From NCBI GenBank assembly GCA_003456095.1, contig DMPF01000057.1:1678-7783 (forward strand): DNA of 6,106 nt. The letters are read 5' to 3'. This document shows, piece by piece, positions 1 through 6,106 of the stretch. The notes below the pieces were generated by a model, which saw nothing but the letters and a program-made list of their open reading frames with translations, did not search any database and was not told where the DNA came from. Position numbers and translations under genes: made by a program. The stretch comes from Bacillota bacterium (GTDB taxonomy: Bacteria > Bacillota > Dethiobacteria > DTU022 > UBA8154). Position 1 is the first letter of the stretch. The number at the start of each line of letters is the position of its first letter.

Positions 1-1
1 G

Positions 2-1105
2 TTTGCCATGGGTTCTTCCACGGAAAACTCCGCTTTTCAGATTACTACCAACCCCTGGGACCGGGAGAGGGTTCCGGGAGGCTCCAGCGGAGGTTCGGCG
101 GCGCTGGTGGCGGCAGGGGAGGCCTTTTTTGCCCTTGGCTCCGATACCGGCGGCTCCATCCGTCAGCCTGCCTCCTTCTGTGGCATGGTAGGTCTTAAAC
201 CTACTTATGGGCTTGTTTCCCGTTACGGCCTTGTTGCCTTTGCCTCCTCCCTGGACCAGATTGGGCCTTTGACCAGGGATGTGCGTGATTGTGCCATTGT
301 CCTTGATATTATCGCCGGATATGACCGATGGGATTCCACCTCTGTCTGCCGGGAAAAGGAGCATTATGCCGCTTATCTGGGCGGAGAGGTAAGAGGTTTT
401 AAAGCAGCGCTGCCTTTGGAATACTTCGGCGAAGGAATTGAAAAGCCTGTAAGTGATGTTGTCATGGATGCTGTGGGCAGGTGTTCCCGGTTGGGGGTTG
501 AATTGGCCGAGGTCTCTATCCCCAGCACCGTTTATGCCCTTCCTGCCTATTATCTGGTTGCTACGGCCGAAGCGTCGTCCAACCTGGCCAGATATGACGG
601 GATTCAGTACGGTTTAAGCGTGCGCGGCAAGGCAAGCCTGCTTGCCCTTTACCAGGATACGCGGAAAGAGGGTTTCGGTGCGGAGGTAAAAAGGCGTATT
701 ATGTTGGGCACTTATGCCCTCAGTTCCGGCTACTATGACGCTTATTACCTTAAGGCGATGAAGATGCGCACGCTTATCCACAATGATTTTGAAAAGATTT
801 TTAAGGATTATGACTTTATTGTTACTCCTACTGCACCTACAGCAGCTTTTAAAATAGGGGAACGGAAAGATGACCCTCTAACCATGTACTTAAGCGATAT
901 TTGTACGATTTCGGCAAACCTTACCGGCTGTCCGGCCGTCTCCATCCCGTGTGGCTTTGTGGGGGGGATGCCGGTCGGTCTACAGGTGATTGGCCGGCCC
1001 TTTGACGAGGGGCGCATGCTCCAGTTTTGTTACTGCCTGGAGGAAACTCTTGGGATCAAGGGGCGCCTGGTCGCCATCGCCGGCGAGGAGGGGAAAGAAT
1101 GCTAA
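2..1105 (+). CDS. gatA: Glu-tRNA(Gln)/Asp-tRNA(Asn) amidotransferase subunit A, 5'-truncated by window edge
   Basis: GatA is the amidase subunit of the cytoplasmic GatCAB complex. It hydrolyses glutamine and passes the ammonia to GatB, which amidates mischarged Glu-tRNA(Gln) or Asp-tRNA(Asn). The frame is open from base 2 and reads [12 protein letters not shown], a typical internal GatA stretch, so the ATG at 8 is an internal Met and not the start. About 367 residues are visible; the family is roughly 480-490 long, so about 120 N-terminal residues, including the triad lysine, lie off the left edge. The amidase signature is intact: the cis-Ser is the first Ser of GGSSGGSAA (codon 83-85) and the nucleophile is the Ser of DTGGSIRQP (codon 155-157), 24 residues apart as in characterised GatA. 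Further GatA blocks are [20 protein letters not shown] and the C-terminal [15 protein letters not shown]. The stop overlaps the gatB start by 7 nt. Recognition is by remembered motifs, and I consider it certain at family level. Confidence 0.97.
   Translation, partial: FAMGSSTENSAFQITTNPWDRERVPGGSSGGSAALVAAGEAFFALGSDTGGSIRQPASFCGMVGLKPTYGLVSRYGLVAFASSLDQIGPLTRDVRDCAIVLDIIAGYDRWDSTSVCREKEHYAAYLGGEVRGFKAALPLEYFGEGIEKPVSDVVMDAVGRCSRLGVELAEVSIPSTVYALPAYYLVATAEASSNLARYDGIQYGLSVRGKASLLALYQDTRKEGFGAEVKRRIMLGTYALSSGYYDAYYLKAMKMRTLIHNDFEKIFKDYDFIVTPTAPTAAFKIGERKDDPLTMYLSDICTISANLTGCPAVSIPCGFVGGMPVGLQVIGRPFDEGRMLQFCYCLEETLGIKGRLVAIAGEEGKEC
1086..1091 (+). promoter_or_regulatory. Ribosome binding site of gatB
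   Basis: AGGAGG lies inside the last codons of gatA, 7 nt before the ATG at 1099. It decides the gatB start against the longer open frame that reaches back to an ATG at 1027, whose extra 24 residues are only gatA read in another frame. The arrangement implies that gatB is translated with or right after gatA. Confidence 0.85.
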
Positions 1106-2547
1106 ACATATATGAGATCGTCATCGGCCTGGAGGTGCACGTGGAACTAGATACGCAGAGCAAGATGTTTTGCCCTTGCGCCAACCGGTTCGGCGCCACC
1201 CCCAATACTAATGTTTGCCCTGTTTGCCTTGGGCTTCCCGGTTCGTTGCCTGTTTTAAACGAGCATACCCTGGTACTGGCGCTGCAAGCGGCGCTGGCTC
1301 TAAACTGCCGGGTTAACCCTTTCAGCCGTTTTGCGCGCAAGAACTACTTTTATCCGGACCTGCCCAAGGCTTACCAGATTTCCCAATATGAATTACCCTT
1401 GGCCGGCAGCGGCTGCCTCGAGCTTTTTAAGGATGGGGAGCCGGCACGAAAAGTAAATATCGAGCGGCTGCACCTGGAAGAGGATGCGGGAAAATTGCTC
1501 CATGATGAAAGCCATGCATTCTCCCATGTGGATTATAATCGCTGTGGCGTACCCCTTATTGAAATAGTAACCAACCCGGATCTGCGCTCACCCGCAGAAA
1601 CAAGGCTCTTTTTGGAGGCGCTGCGGCGTATGCTCCTCTATGCGCGTGTTTCCGATTGTAAAATGGAGGAAGGAAGTCTGCGCTGTGATGCAAACATCTC
1701 CCTGCGTCCCCATGGCACGAAGGAACTGGGGCAAAAAGTGGAGATCAAAAATATGAATTCTTTTAAGGCGGTGCAGCGAGGGCTGGAGTACGAGGTGGAG
1801 CGTCAAGCGGCGATTTTGAATCAAGGCGGGCGTATTAATCAGGAAACACGGCGCTGGCATGAAGATAAAGGTGTAACCAGCGAAATGCGCACTAAAGAAA
1901 AGGATCATGACTACCGCTATTTTCCTGAACCAGACCTGCCGCCACTGGTTGTGGACGCAGCTCTGCTGTCAAAGATCAGAAGTAATATGCCGGAGCTGCC
2001 GGAGTTTCGTTATCGCCGCTTCACTGCTGATTATGCGCTTTCCCATTACCAAGCTGGGATCATCATCTCCGATCCGTATCTTGCCGATTTTTTTGAAGAA
2101 ACGACTAAACTCAATAACCAGCCGCAAAAAGTAGCCAACTGGCTGTTGGGGGATGTTTTAAAATTGCTTAAACAGGTTGATACAGATATTGAAACCTTAC
2201 CCTTTAAGCCCTCTCACCTCGCGGAGCTGTTGATGTTAATCGATGGAGGGAAAATTAGCGGCCGCACCGCCAAAGAGGTTCTGGAAGAGTCATTTAGCGC
2301 AGGCAAATTGCCCGCAGAAATCGTCGCCGAAAAGGGACTGGGACAGATTAGCGATACCAATGAACTGGAACAAGTTGTTGACGACGTGCTTAAAAAAAAT
2401 AGCGCAGCAGTGCGAGACCACCAAGAGGGCAAAAAAAATGCTTTCACCTTCCTGGTGGGCAGTGTCATGAAAGCTACACGTGGTAAAGCCAACCCCGTAA
2501 TTGTTACAGCCCTGCTCCAGGGGAAGCTTGATGGCAGTAAACAATAA
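1099..2547 (+). CDS. gatB: Glu-tRNA(Gln)/Asp-tRNA(Asn) amidotransferase subunit B
   Basis: GatB binds the mischarged tRNA, phosphorylates the side-chain carboxylate of the Glu or Asp with ATP and completes the amidation with ammonia from GatA. The protein has 482 residues, normal for the family. It opens [17 protein letters not shown], the standard GatB N-terminus. A CxC...CxxC zinc-type cluster is present (Cys25, Cys27, Cys40, Cys43), followed by [13 protein letters not shown] (about 84-96), LHLEEDAGK (124-132), the GatB signature [12 protein letters not shown] (144-155) and [13 protein letters not shown] (271-283). The C-terminal third (about 330-482) is the helical, YqeY-like tRNA-binding part, with [10 protein letters not shown] and a terminal [13 protein letters not shown]. 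The start is set by the AGGAGG at 1086-1091 and by the family N-terminus. It overlaps gatA by 7 nt (ATGCTAA). No key residue is seen to be missing. Whether the complex serves Gln, Asn or both cannot be told from this window. Confidence 0.98.
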   Translation: MLNIYEIVIGLEVHVELDTQSKMFCPCANRFGATPNTNVCPVCLGLPGSLPVLNEHTLVLALQAALALNCRVNPFSRFARKNYFYPDLPKAYQISQYELPLAGSGCLELFKDGEPARKVNIERLHLEEDAGKLLHDESHAFSHVDYNRCGVPLIEIVTNPDLRSPAETRLFLEALRRMLLYARVSDCKMEEGSLRCDANISLRPHGTKELGQKVEIKNMNSFKAVQRGLEYEVERQAAILNQGGRINQETRRWHEDKGVTSEMRTKEKDHDYRYFPEPDLPPLVVDAALLSKIRSNMPELPEFRYRRFTADYALSHYQAGIIISDPYLADFFEETTKLNNQPQKVANWLLGDVLKLLKQVDTDIETLPFKPSHLAELLMLIDGGKISGRTAKEVLEESFSAGKLPAEIVAEKGLGQISDTNELEQVVDDVLKKNSAAVRDHQEGKKNAFTFLVGSVMKATRGKANPVIVTALLQGKLDGSKQ

Positions 2548-2573
2548 AATAATTGGGGGACAGTGAAACTGCC

Positions 2574-3251
2574 GTGACACAGTATAAAGCGCTGCAGATT
2601 ATGCGTCTGATGGAAGCAAACTACCCTCAGGCACAAACAGCCCTTCAATATAACAGTATTTTTGAATTACTGCTGGCGGTAATGCTCTCTGCCCAGACCA
2701 CAGACCGCCAAGTTAATGACACAACCGCCGTGCTTTTCCCCTTGGTCAGGGAGGGGCCGCAGGCTGTCCTGGCAATGGGCCAGGAGCATTTGGAAAAATT
2801 GATCCGCAGTTGCGGCCTTTACCGCCAAAAAAGCCACCAGATCTTCAAAACCTGTGGAATTTTAATCGAAAAATTTGGGGGAGAGGTGCCCGGAAACCTG
2901 AAAGATCTTCTGTCCTTAGTGGGAGTGGGACGTAAAACAGCCAATATAATTCTGGGTACCGCTTTCGGCATTCCTGCCTTTGCGGTGGATACGCATGTTA
3001 TGCGGGTCAGCCGCAGGCTGGGACTGGCGGTAAGCGAAAAGCTTTCCGGTATTGAGGCTGAATTATGCGCACTATTACCACCGGCATGCTGGATGGAAAC
3101 TCACCACCGCCTCATTGCTCACGGTAGGCGGATCTGCCGGGCCCGTCATCCAAAGTGTGCTGCTTGCTTTTTAGAAGATTTCTGCCGTTTTTATGCGGAA
3201 AACAGGCTTATCGACACGATCGGGCCTGCAGATAAGGCTAAGGAGGTATAA
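2574..3251 (+). CDS. nth: Endonuclease III (DNA glycosylase/AP lyase)
   Basis: Endonuclease III is a base-excision repair enzyme that removes oxidised pyrimidines and cleaves the strand at the abasic site. From the GTG at 2574 the protein has 225 residues. The helix-hairpin-helix motif LVGVGRKTAN carries the catalytic lysine (Lys121) and VDTHVMRV the catalytic aspartate (Asp139), one position from E. coli Lys120 and Asp138. The C-terminal [4Fe-4S] loop is complete: Cys188-x6-Cys195-x2-Cys198-x5-Cys204, also offset by one from E. coli. That register and the 18 residues before the first conserved proline favour the GTG start. The longer frame begins at TTG 2553 without a ribosome binding site; a weak GGGGGA at 2555-2560 sits 13 nt before the GTG. 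It follows gatB after 26 nt, with no terminator seen. Its last codons contain the ribosome binding site of the next gene. The function call is firm; the start is less so. Confidence 0.96.
   Translation: MTQYKALQIMRLMEANYPQAQTALQYNSIFELLLAVMLSAQTTDRQVNDTTAVLFPLVREGPQAVLAMGQEHLEKLIRSCGLYRQKSHQIFKTCGILIEKFGGEVPGNLKDLLSLVGVGRKTANIILGTAFGIPAFAVDTHVMRVSRRLGLAVSEKLSGIEAELCALLPPACWMETHHRLIAHGRRICRARHPKCAACFLEDFCRFYAENRLIDTIGPADKAKEV
3240..3247 (+). promoter_or_regulatory. Strong ribosome binding site of the Lon-family gene
   Basis: AAGGAGGT, close to a perfect anti-16S match, lies in the last codons of nth and ends 5 nt before the ATG at 3253. It fixes that ATG as the start, against an in-frame ATG at 3193 inside nth. 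The nth stop and this start are one base apart, which suggests coupled translation. Confidence 0.9.
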
Positions 3252-3252
3252 A

Positions 3253-5685
3253 ATGGAAAAGTATAGGGTGGAAGCGGAGAAACTTTATAAAAGATGCGAA
3301 CCCGATTTTTTTAATTTTGAGACCACGGCGGAGATATCCCCCCTGGAAAGTATGATTGGACAGGAGCGCGCGGTACGGGCCGTGGATTTTGGCCTCAAAG
3401 TTAAAAGGTATGGTTATAACATCTTTATAGCCGGTCATGCGGGGACAGGGAAAATCAGTTATGCCCGCTCCGTACTTGCGGAGATGGCTGAGAAAGAACC
3501 GGTCCCTGACGATTGGTGCTATCTATACAACTTTAAAAACCCGGGAGAACCGGTTGCCCTTAATCTGCCGGCAGGGATGGGAAGTGTTTTTTCCCGTGAT
3601 ATCCACGAGCTGCTCGAAGAACTAAATGAAGTGATCCCCAAGGTTTTTAACACGGATGAATATGAACGGCAGAAGGGTTCGCTCATTAAACAATTCCAGG
3701 ATGTCCGTTCTGCCCTCATGGAAGAGCTTAATAAGGTAGCCCAGGAAAACGGTTTTGTGCTTAAACGTACCGCCACAGGTTATTTGGCGCCTGTTCCTTT
3801 AAGAGAAGACAAGGAATTGAGCGAGGAAGAATTTAACCAGCTTGCCCAGGGAGAAAGGGAAGAACTGGAAAAAAAATCAACAGACGTTCAACTAAAGTCC
3901 ATGGAGATTGTGCGACGGGTCCAAAATGAGGAGAAACGCCTTAAGGAAAAATACCGCGAACTGGAACATAAAACAGGTCTGCATGCTGTCGGACATCTGA
4001 TTGCCGAGTTGAAAGAAAAGTACAGTGACTTTCCCAAAGTTGAACAATACCTGGAGCAGTTGCAGGAGGATGTGCTTACGAATCTTTCTGATTTTCGCGG
4101 GGACGAGGAAGAAAAACAGTTTCCTTTTCCCTGGTTAAAGCGGGAGACGGCGGCCACCAAGTACATGGTAAACCTGGTTATCGATAACAAAGATACAAAA
4201 GGTGCCCCGGTGGTGGTGGAAACGAACCCCACTTATTATAATCTGGTGGGCAGGGTAGAGTATGAAAACAAGTTCGGAATGATTACCACCGACTTCACCA
4301 TGATTAAGGGAGGCGCTTTTCACCGGGCCAATGGTGGTTATCTCATTTTACAGGCCAAGGATTTGCTCTTAAATTTCCAGTCATGGGAAGCCTTCAAGCG
4401 CATCTTGAAAACAAGGGAACTGCGCATTGAAACTATTGCCGAACAGTATTCCATCCTGACCATGGCGACGTTAAAACCGGAACCCATCCCCCTTAACATT
4501 AAAGTAATTGTCATCGGTAATCCCTTGCTCTACCATCTCCTTTACCGTTACGACGAGGATTTTCGCAAGCTTTTCAAGGTAAAGGCTGATTTTGATGACG
4601 TCATGCCCCGCTCACAGCAGAATGCGGCAAAGATGGCAAATTTTATCTCCACCCATTGCCAGAGGGACGGGCTGCGCCATTTTGACCGCAGCGGTGTGGC
4701 CTGTGTGGTGGAATACAGTTCCCGGCTGGCGGAGCACCAGGAGAAGCTGACCACAGCCTTTAATGAGATTGCGGAGATCCTGTGCGAAGCCGACGCCTGG
4801 GCGGAGATCGAGGGCAGGGAAATTGTCAGTGCCGCACAGGTGGATAAAGCGATCAAGGAAAAGGTATATCGCTCCGACAAATATGAAAAGAAGCTGCTGG
4901 AGATGGTAAAAGAAGGACAGCTGCTCTTTGATTTCAGCGGGGAAAAGATCGGGCAGATCAACGGCTTGGCGGTGCTGGATATTGGTGATTATGTTTTTGG
5001 CAAGCCATCACGTATAACCGCTTCCACGTATTTAGGACGCCGCGGTATTGTAAATATTGAGCGGGAAAGCAAATTGAGCGGCCGCATCCATGACAAAGGT
5101 GTGCTTATTATCAGCGGTTACCTGGGCCAGATATATGCCCAAGGCATGCCCATTACACTTTCCGCCAGCCTTTGTTTTGAGCAGTCATACGAAGGAGTAG
5201 AGGGGGACAGCGCTTCCAGCGCAGAGCTGTACGCCCTTCTCTCCAGTATCGCCGGTGTTCCCTTGAAACAGGGCCTTGCCGTTACCGGATCCGTCAATCA
5301 GAAGGGGGAAATCCAGCCGGTAGGTGGAATTACCCATAAAGTGGAGGGATTTTTTGCCGCCTGCAAAGTGGCCGGCTTGAATGGCGAGCAGGGTGTAATT
5401 ATACCCTATCAGAATCTTGTCAATCTGATGCTTAATGAAGAAGTGTTGGCAGCGGTGCGGGAAAGGATGTTCCATATTTATGCTGTAAAAACTGTGGAAG
5501 AGGGTATAGAGATTCTCACCGAAATGCCTGCGGGCGAGCGGGGAGAAGATGGAAAATTTCCCGAAACTACGTTTAACTACCTGGTGGAGAAAAGGTTAAA
5601 AGAGAACAATGAATTACTGGGAAAGCAGGGGCGGGAAGAGGATAAAGCATCGGGAAAAGAGCAAGAAGAAGATGAGGCCCAATAA
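3253..5685 (+). CDS. Lon-family (S16) AAA protease, LonB/COG1067 type
   Basis: This is a probable ATP-linked cytoplasmic serine protease of 810 residues; no signal peptide or membrane segment is evident. The order is an N-terminal segment (1-50), a Walker A region GHAGTGKIS (61-69), a long charged, probably coiled-coil insertion (about 130-285) that I recall as typical of this Lon branch, the rest of the AAA module (about 300-450; HRANGGYLILQAKDLL at 357-372 and DEDFRKLFKVKADFD at 434-448), a helical lid (about 455-545) and the protease domain (about 560-758). The proteolytic dyad is intact: Ser653 in EGDSAS and Lys696 in GGITHKVEG, 43 residues apart as in E. coli Lon (679/722). Two oddities are Ile68 directly after the Walker A lysine, where Thr or Ser is expected, and no clear Asp-Glu Walker B. 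The tail 760-810 is hydrophilic and rich in Glu and Lys. Substrates are unknown. Related proteins include archaeal LonB and E. coli YcbZ/LonH, so no symbol is given. The family call is firm; ATPase activity is open. Confidence 0.93.
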   Translation: MEKYRVEAEKLYKRCEPDFFNFETTAEISPLESMIGQERAVRAVDFGLKVKRYGYNIFIAGHAGTGKISYARSVLAEMAEKEPVPDDWCYLYNFKNPGEPVALNLPAGMGSVFSRDIHELLEELNEVIPKVFNTDEYERQKGSLIKQFQDVRSALMEELNKVAQENGFVLKRTATGYLAPVPLREDKELSEEEFNQLAQGEREELEKKSTDVQLKSMEIVRRVQNEEKRLKEKYRELEHKTGLHAVGHLIAELKEKYSDFPKVEQYLEQLQEDVLTNLSDFRGDEEEKQFPFPWLKRETAATKYMVNLVIDNKDTKGAPVVVETNPTYYNLVGRVEYENKFGMITTDFTMIKGGAFHRANGGYLILQAKDLLLNFQSWEAFKRILKTRELRIETIAEQYSILTMATLKPEPIPLNIKVIVIGNPLLYHLLYRYDEDFRKLFKVKADFDDVMPRSQQNAAKMANFISTHCQRDGLRHFDRSGVACVVEYSSRLAEHQEKLTTAFNEIAEILCEADAWAEIEGREIVSAAQVDKAIKEKVYRSDKYEKKLLEMVKEGQLLFDFSGEKIGQINGLAVLDIGDYVFGKPSRITASTYLGRRGIVNIERESKLSGRIHDKGVLIISGYLGQIYAQGMPITLSASLCFEQSYEGVEGDSASSAELYALLSSIAGVPLKQGLAVTGSVNQKGEIQPVGGITHKVEGFFAACKVAGLNGEQGVIIPYQNLVNLMLNEEVLAAVRERMFHIYAVKTVEEGIEILTEMPAGERGEDGKFPETTFNYLVEKRLKENNELLGKQGREEDKASGKEQEEDEAQ

Positions 5686-5829
5686 AGCAAAAGGCGGCCG
5701 TTTCAGCCACCTCGCATTGCGTATCATTTACAAATTGGCGATGGTTTTAAGATTATTGAACGTTAACATTCTAAGGCTCTGCTTAAAGAAGTGGCGGGTG
5801 ATGCAGTTGGTATTGGAAAAAATGCATAA
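5686..5829 (+). pseudogene. Possible 3' remnant of an unidentified gene, broken by an in-frame TAA
   Basis: The 136 bases between the lon stop and the hydrolase ATG hold no intact gene, but the frame that continues past the lon stop looks coding. From about 5707 it reads PPRIAYHLQIGDGFKIIER, meets TAA at 5764-5766, then continues HSKALLKEVAGDAVGIGKNA and stops at TAA 5827-5829. The second half is rich in GNN codons (GAA, GTG, GCG, GGT, GAT, GCA, GTT), as in real genes. It ends 8 nt inside the next gene's start (ATGCATAA), the same kind of overlap as gatA/gatB. The likely explanation is the end of a gene that once preceded the hydrolase, now interrupted; CAA changed to TAA at 5764 would be one simple route. 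No start with a good ribosome binding site is visible; an ATG at 5672 in the lon tail is in another frame. I do not recognise the protein. It could be chance, since only about 46 codons are involved. Confidence 0.35.
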
Positions 5830-6106
5830 ATATGATTTTATCAAGTTTCTGGGCACGGCAGGGGCACGCTTTGTGGTTTCCCGGCAGTTGCGTGCTTCCG
5901 GTGGGATCTGGTTCGCACTGGGAGGGGAGCAGATCCTTGTTGATCCCGGTCCCGGTTCACTTGGCCATTCTTACCCATTTTGGCATGAGTATGCTTCAAG
6001 AAAAACCGCATCTGTTGGCCCGTAAACTGCAGGAAGAGCTAAAAATATGGGTTGTTGCCGCATCGGATGGCCTCCTGGTTCCGCTGGCCGGATGGGAAGC
6101 CGGACA
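5822..6106 (+). pseudogene. Metallo-beta-lactamase-fold hydrolase gene with internal deletion and frame change, cut by window edge
   Basis: Two ends of one MBL-fold hydrolase are recognisable in different frames. From ATG 5822, 47 codons read MHKYDFIKFLGTAGARFVV, then RQLRASGGIW and LVDPGPGSL, the N-terminus of a Bacillota-type MBL hydrolase. After 5962 this frame loses similarity and stops at 6023-6025. From 5961 another frame reads LAILTHFGMSML, EELKIWVVAASDG and LLVPLAGW to the edge. I recognise this as the family's C-terminus, where LTHFGM normally sits in the last 50 or so residues. Family members have roughly 250 residues, so about 150 central residues are absent, including the metal-binding HxHxDH motif. 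The junction lies at about 5957-5964. Because the middle is missing, ribosomal frameshifting cannot restore a functional enzyme. The start has only a weak ribosome binding site (GG at 5815-5816) and overlaps the preceding remnant by 8 nt, so translation was probably coupled. A genuine deletion or a misassembly would look alike here. Confidence 0.72.

Noticed and set aside
2548..2573. Terminator between gatB and nth
   Set aside because: The 26-base gap has no inverted repeat followed by a T run.
808..4961. Several reverse-strand open frames of 60-144 codons opposite gatA, gatB, nth and lon
   Set aside because: They lie fully opposite well-supported genes, have no recognisable domains and read as low-quality mirror translations.
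5725..5775. Possible promoter in the gap before the hydrolase (TTGGCG followed by AT-rich sequence)
   Set aside because: There is no -10 hexamer at acceptable spacing, and the stretch has coding character in the lon frame.
5957..5985. Programmed ribosomal frameshift joining the two hydrolase frames
   Set aside because: There is no convincing slippery heptamer, and the central metal-binding part is absent, so a shift would not give a working enzyme.
5609..6025. A 138-codon open frame starting inside the lon tail
   Set aside because: Its first 71 codons are lon and intergenic sequence in another frame with no family resemblance. Only the part from ATG 5822 to about 5962 is real hydrolase sequence, and the last 20 or so codons are out of frame.
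5985..6106. Separate small gene starting at ATG 5985
   Set aside because: The family resemblance begins upstream of this ATG (LAILTHFG from 5961) and no ribosome binding site precedes it, so it is an internal Met of the hydrolase C-terminus.

Overview
The window is one all-forward, tightly packed bacterial gene block. Dense spacing, short stop/start overlaps, strong AGGAGG-type ribosome binding sites and the protein types fit a Bacillota/Clostridia genome, perhaps near the Moorella/Desulfotomaculum/Pelotomaculum group. That placement is inferred from remembered sequence style, not from a search.

Layout: (1) positions 2-1105 are the 3' three quarters of gatA, the amidase subunit of the tRNA-dependent amidotransferase GatCAB; its beginning, and presumably gatC, lie off the left edge. 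(2) 1099-2547 is complete gatB, overlapping gatA by 7 nt. (3) 2574-3251 is nth, endonuclease III with a complete [4Fe-4S] motif, probably starting at GTG. (4) 3253-5685 is an 810-residue Lon-family (S16, COG1067 type) AAA protease with an intact Ser-Lys dyad but an unusual Walker A motif. (5) 5686-5829 holds a coding-like stretch in the lon frame, broken by one TAA, which looks like the 3' end of a decayed gene. (6) 5822 to the right edge carries the beginning and the end of a metallo-beta-lactamase-fold hydrolase gene joined out of frame, with the middle and its metal-binding motif missing.

The first four genes probably form one transcription unit: no terminator-like hairpin is evident between them, the gaps are 26 nt or less, and gatA-gatB and nth-lon look translationally coupled. 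GatAB makes Gln-tRNA(Gln) and/or Asn-tRNA(Asn) by amidation, Nth repairs oxidised pyrimidines, and the Lon-like protein is a candidate protein quality-control protease. The jobs are housekeeping and not obviously one pathway.

I see no mobile element, CRISPR array, tRNA/rRNA or phage gene. The unusual part is the right-hand 420 bases, where two consecutive reading frames appear broken, plus the Walker A substitution in the neighbouring protease. This looks like gene decay or an assembly artefact rather than a new system.
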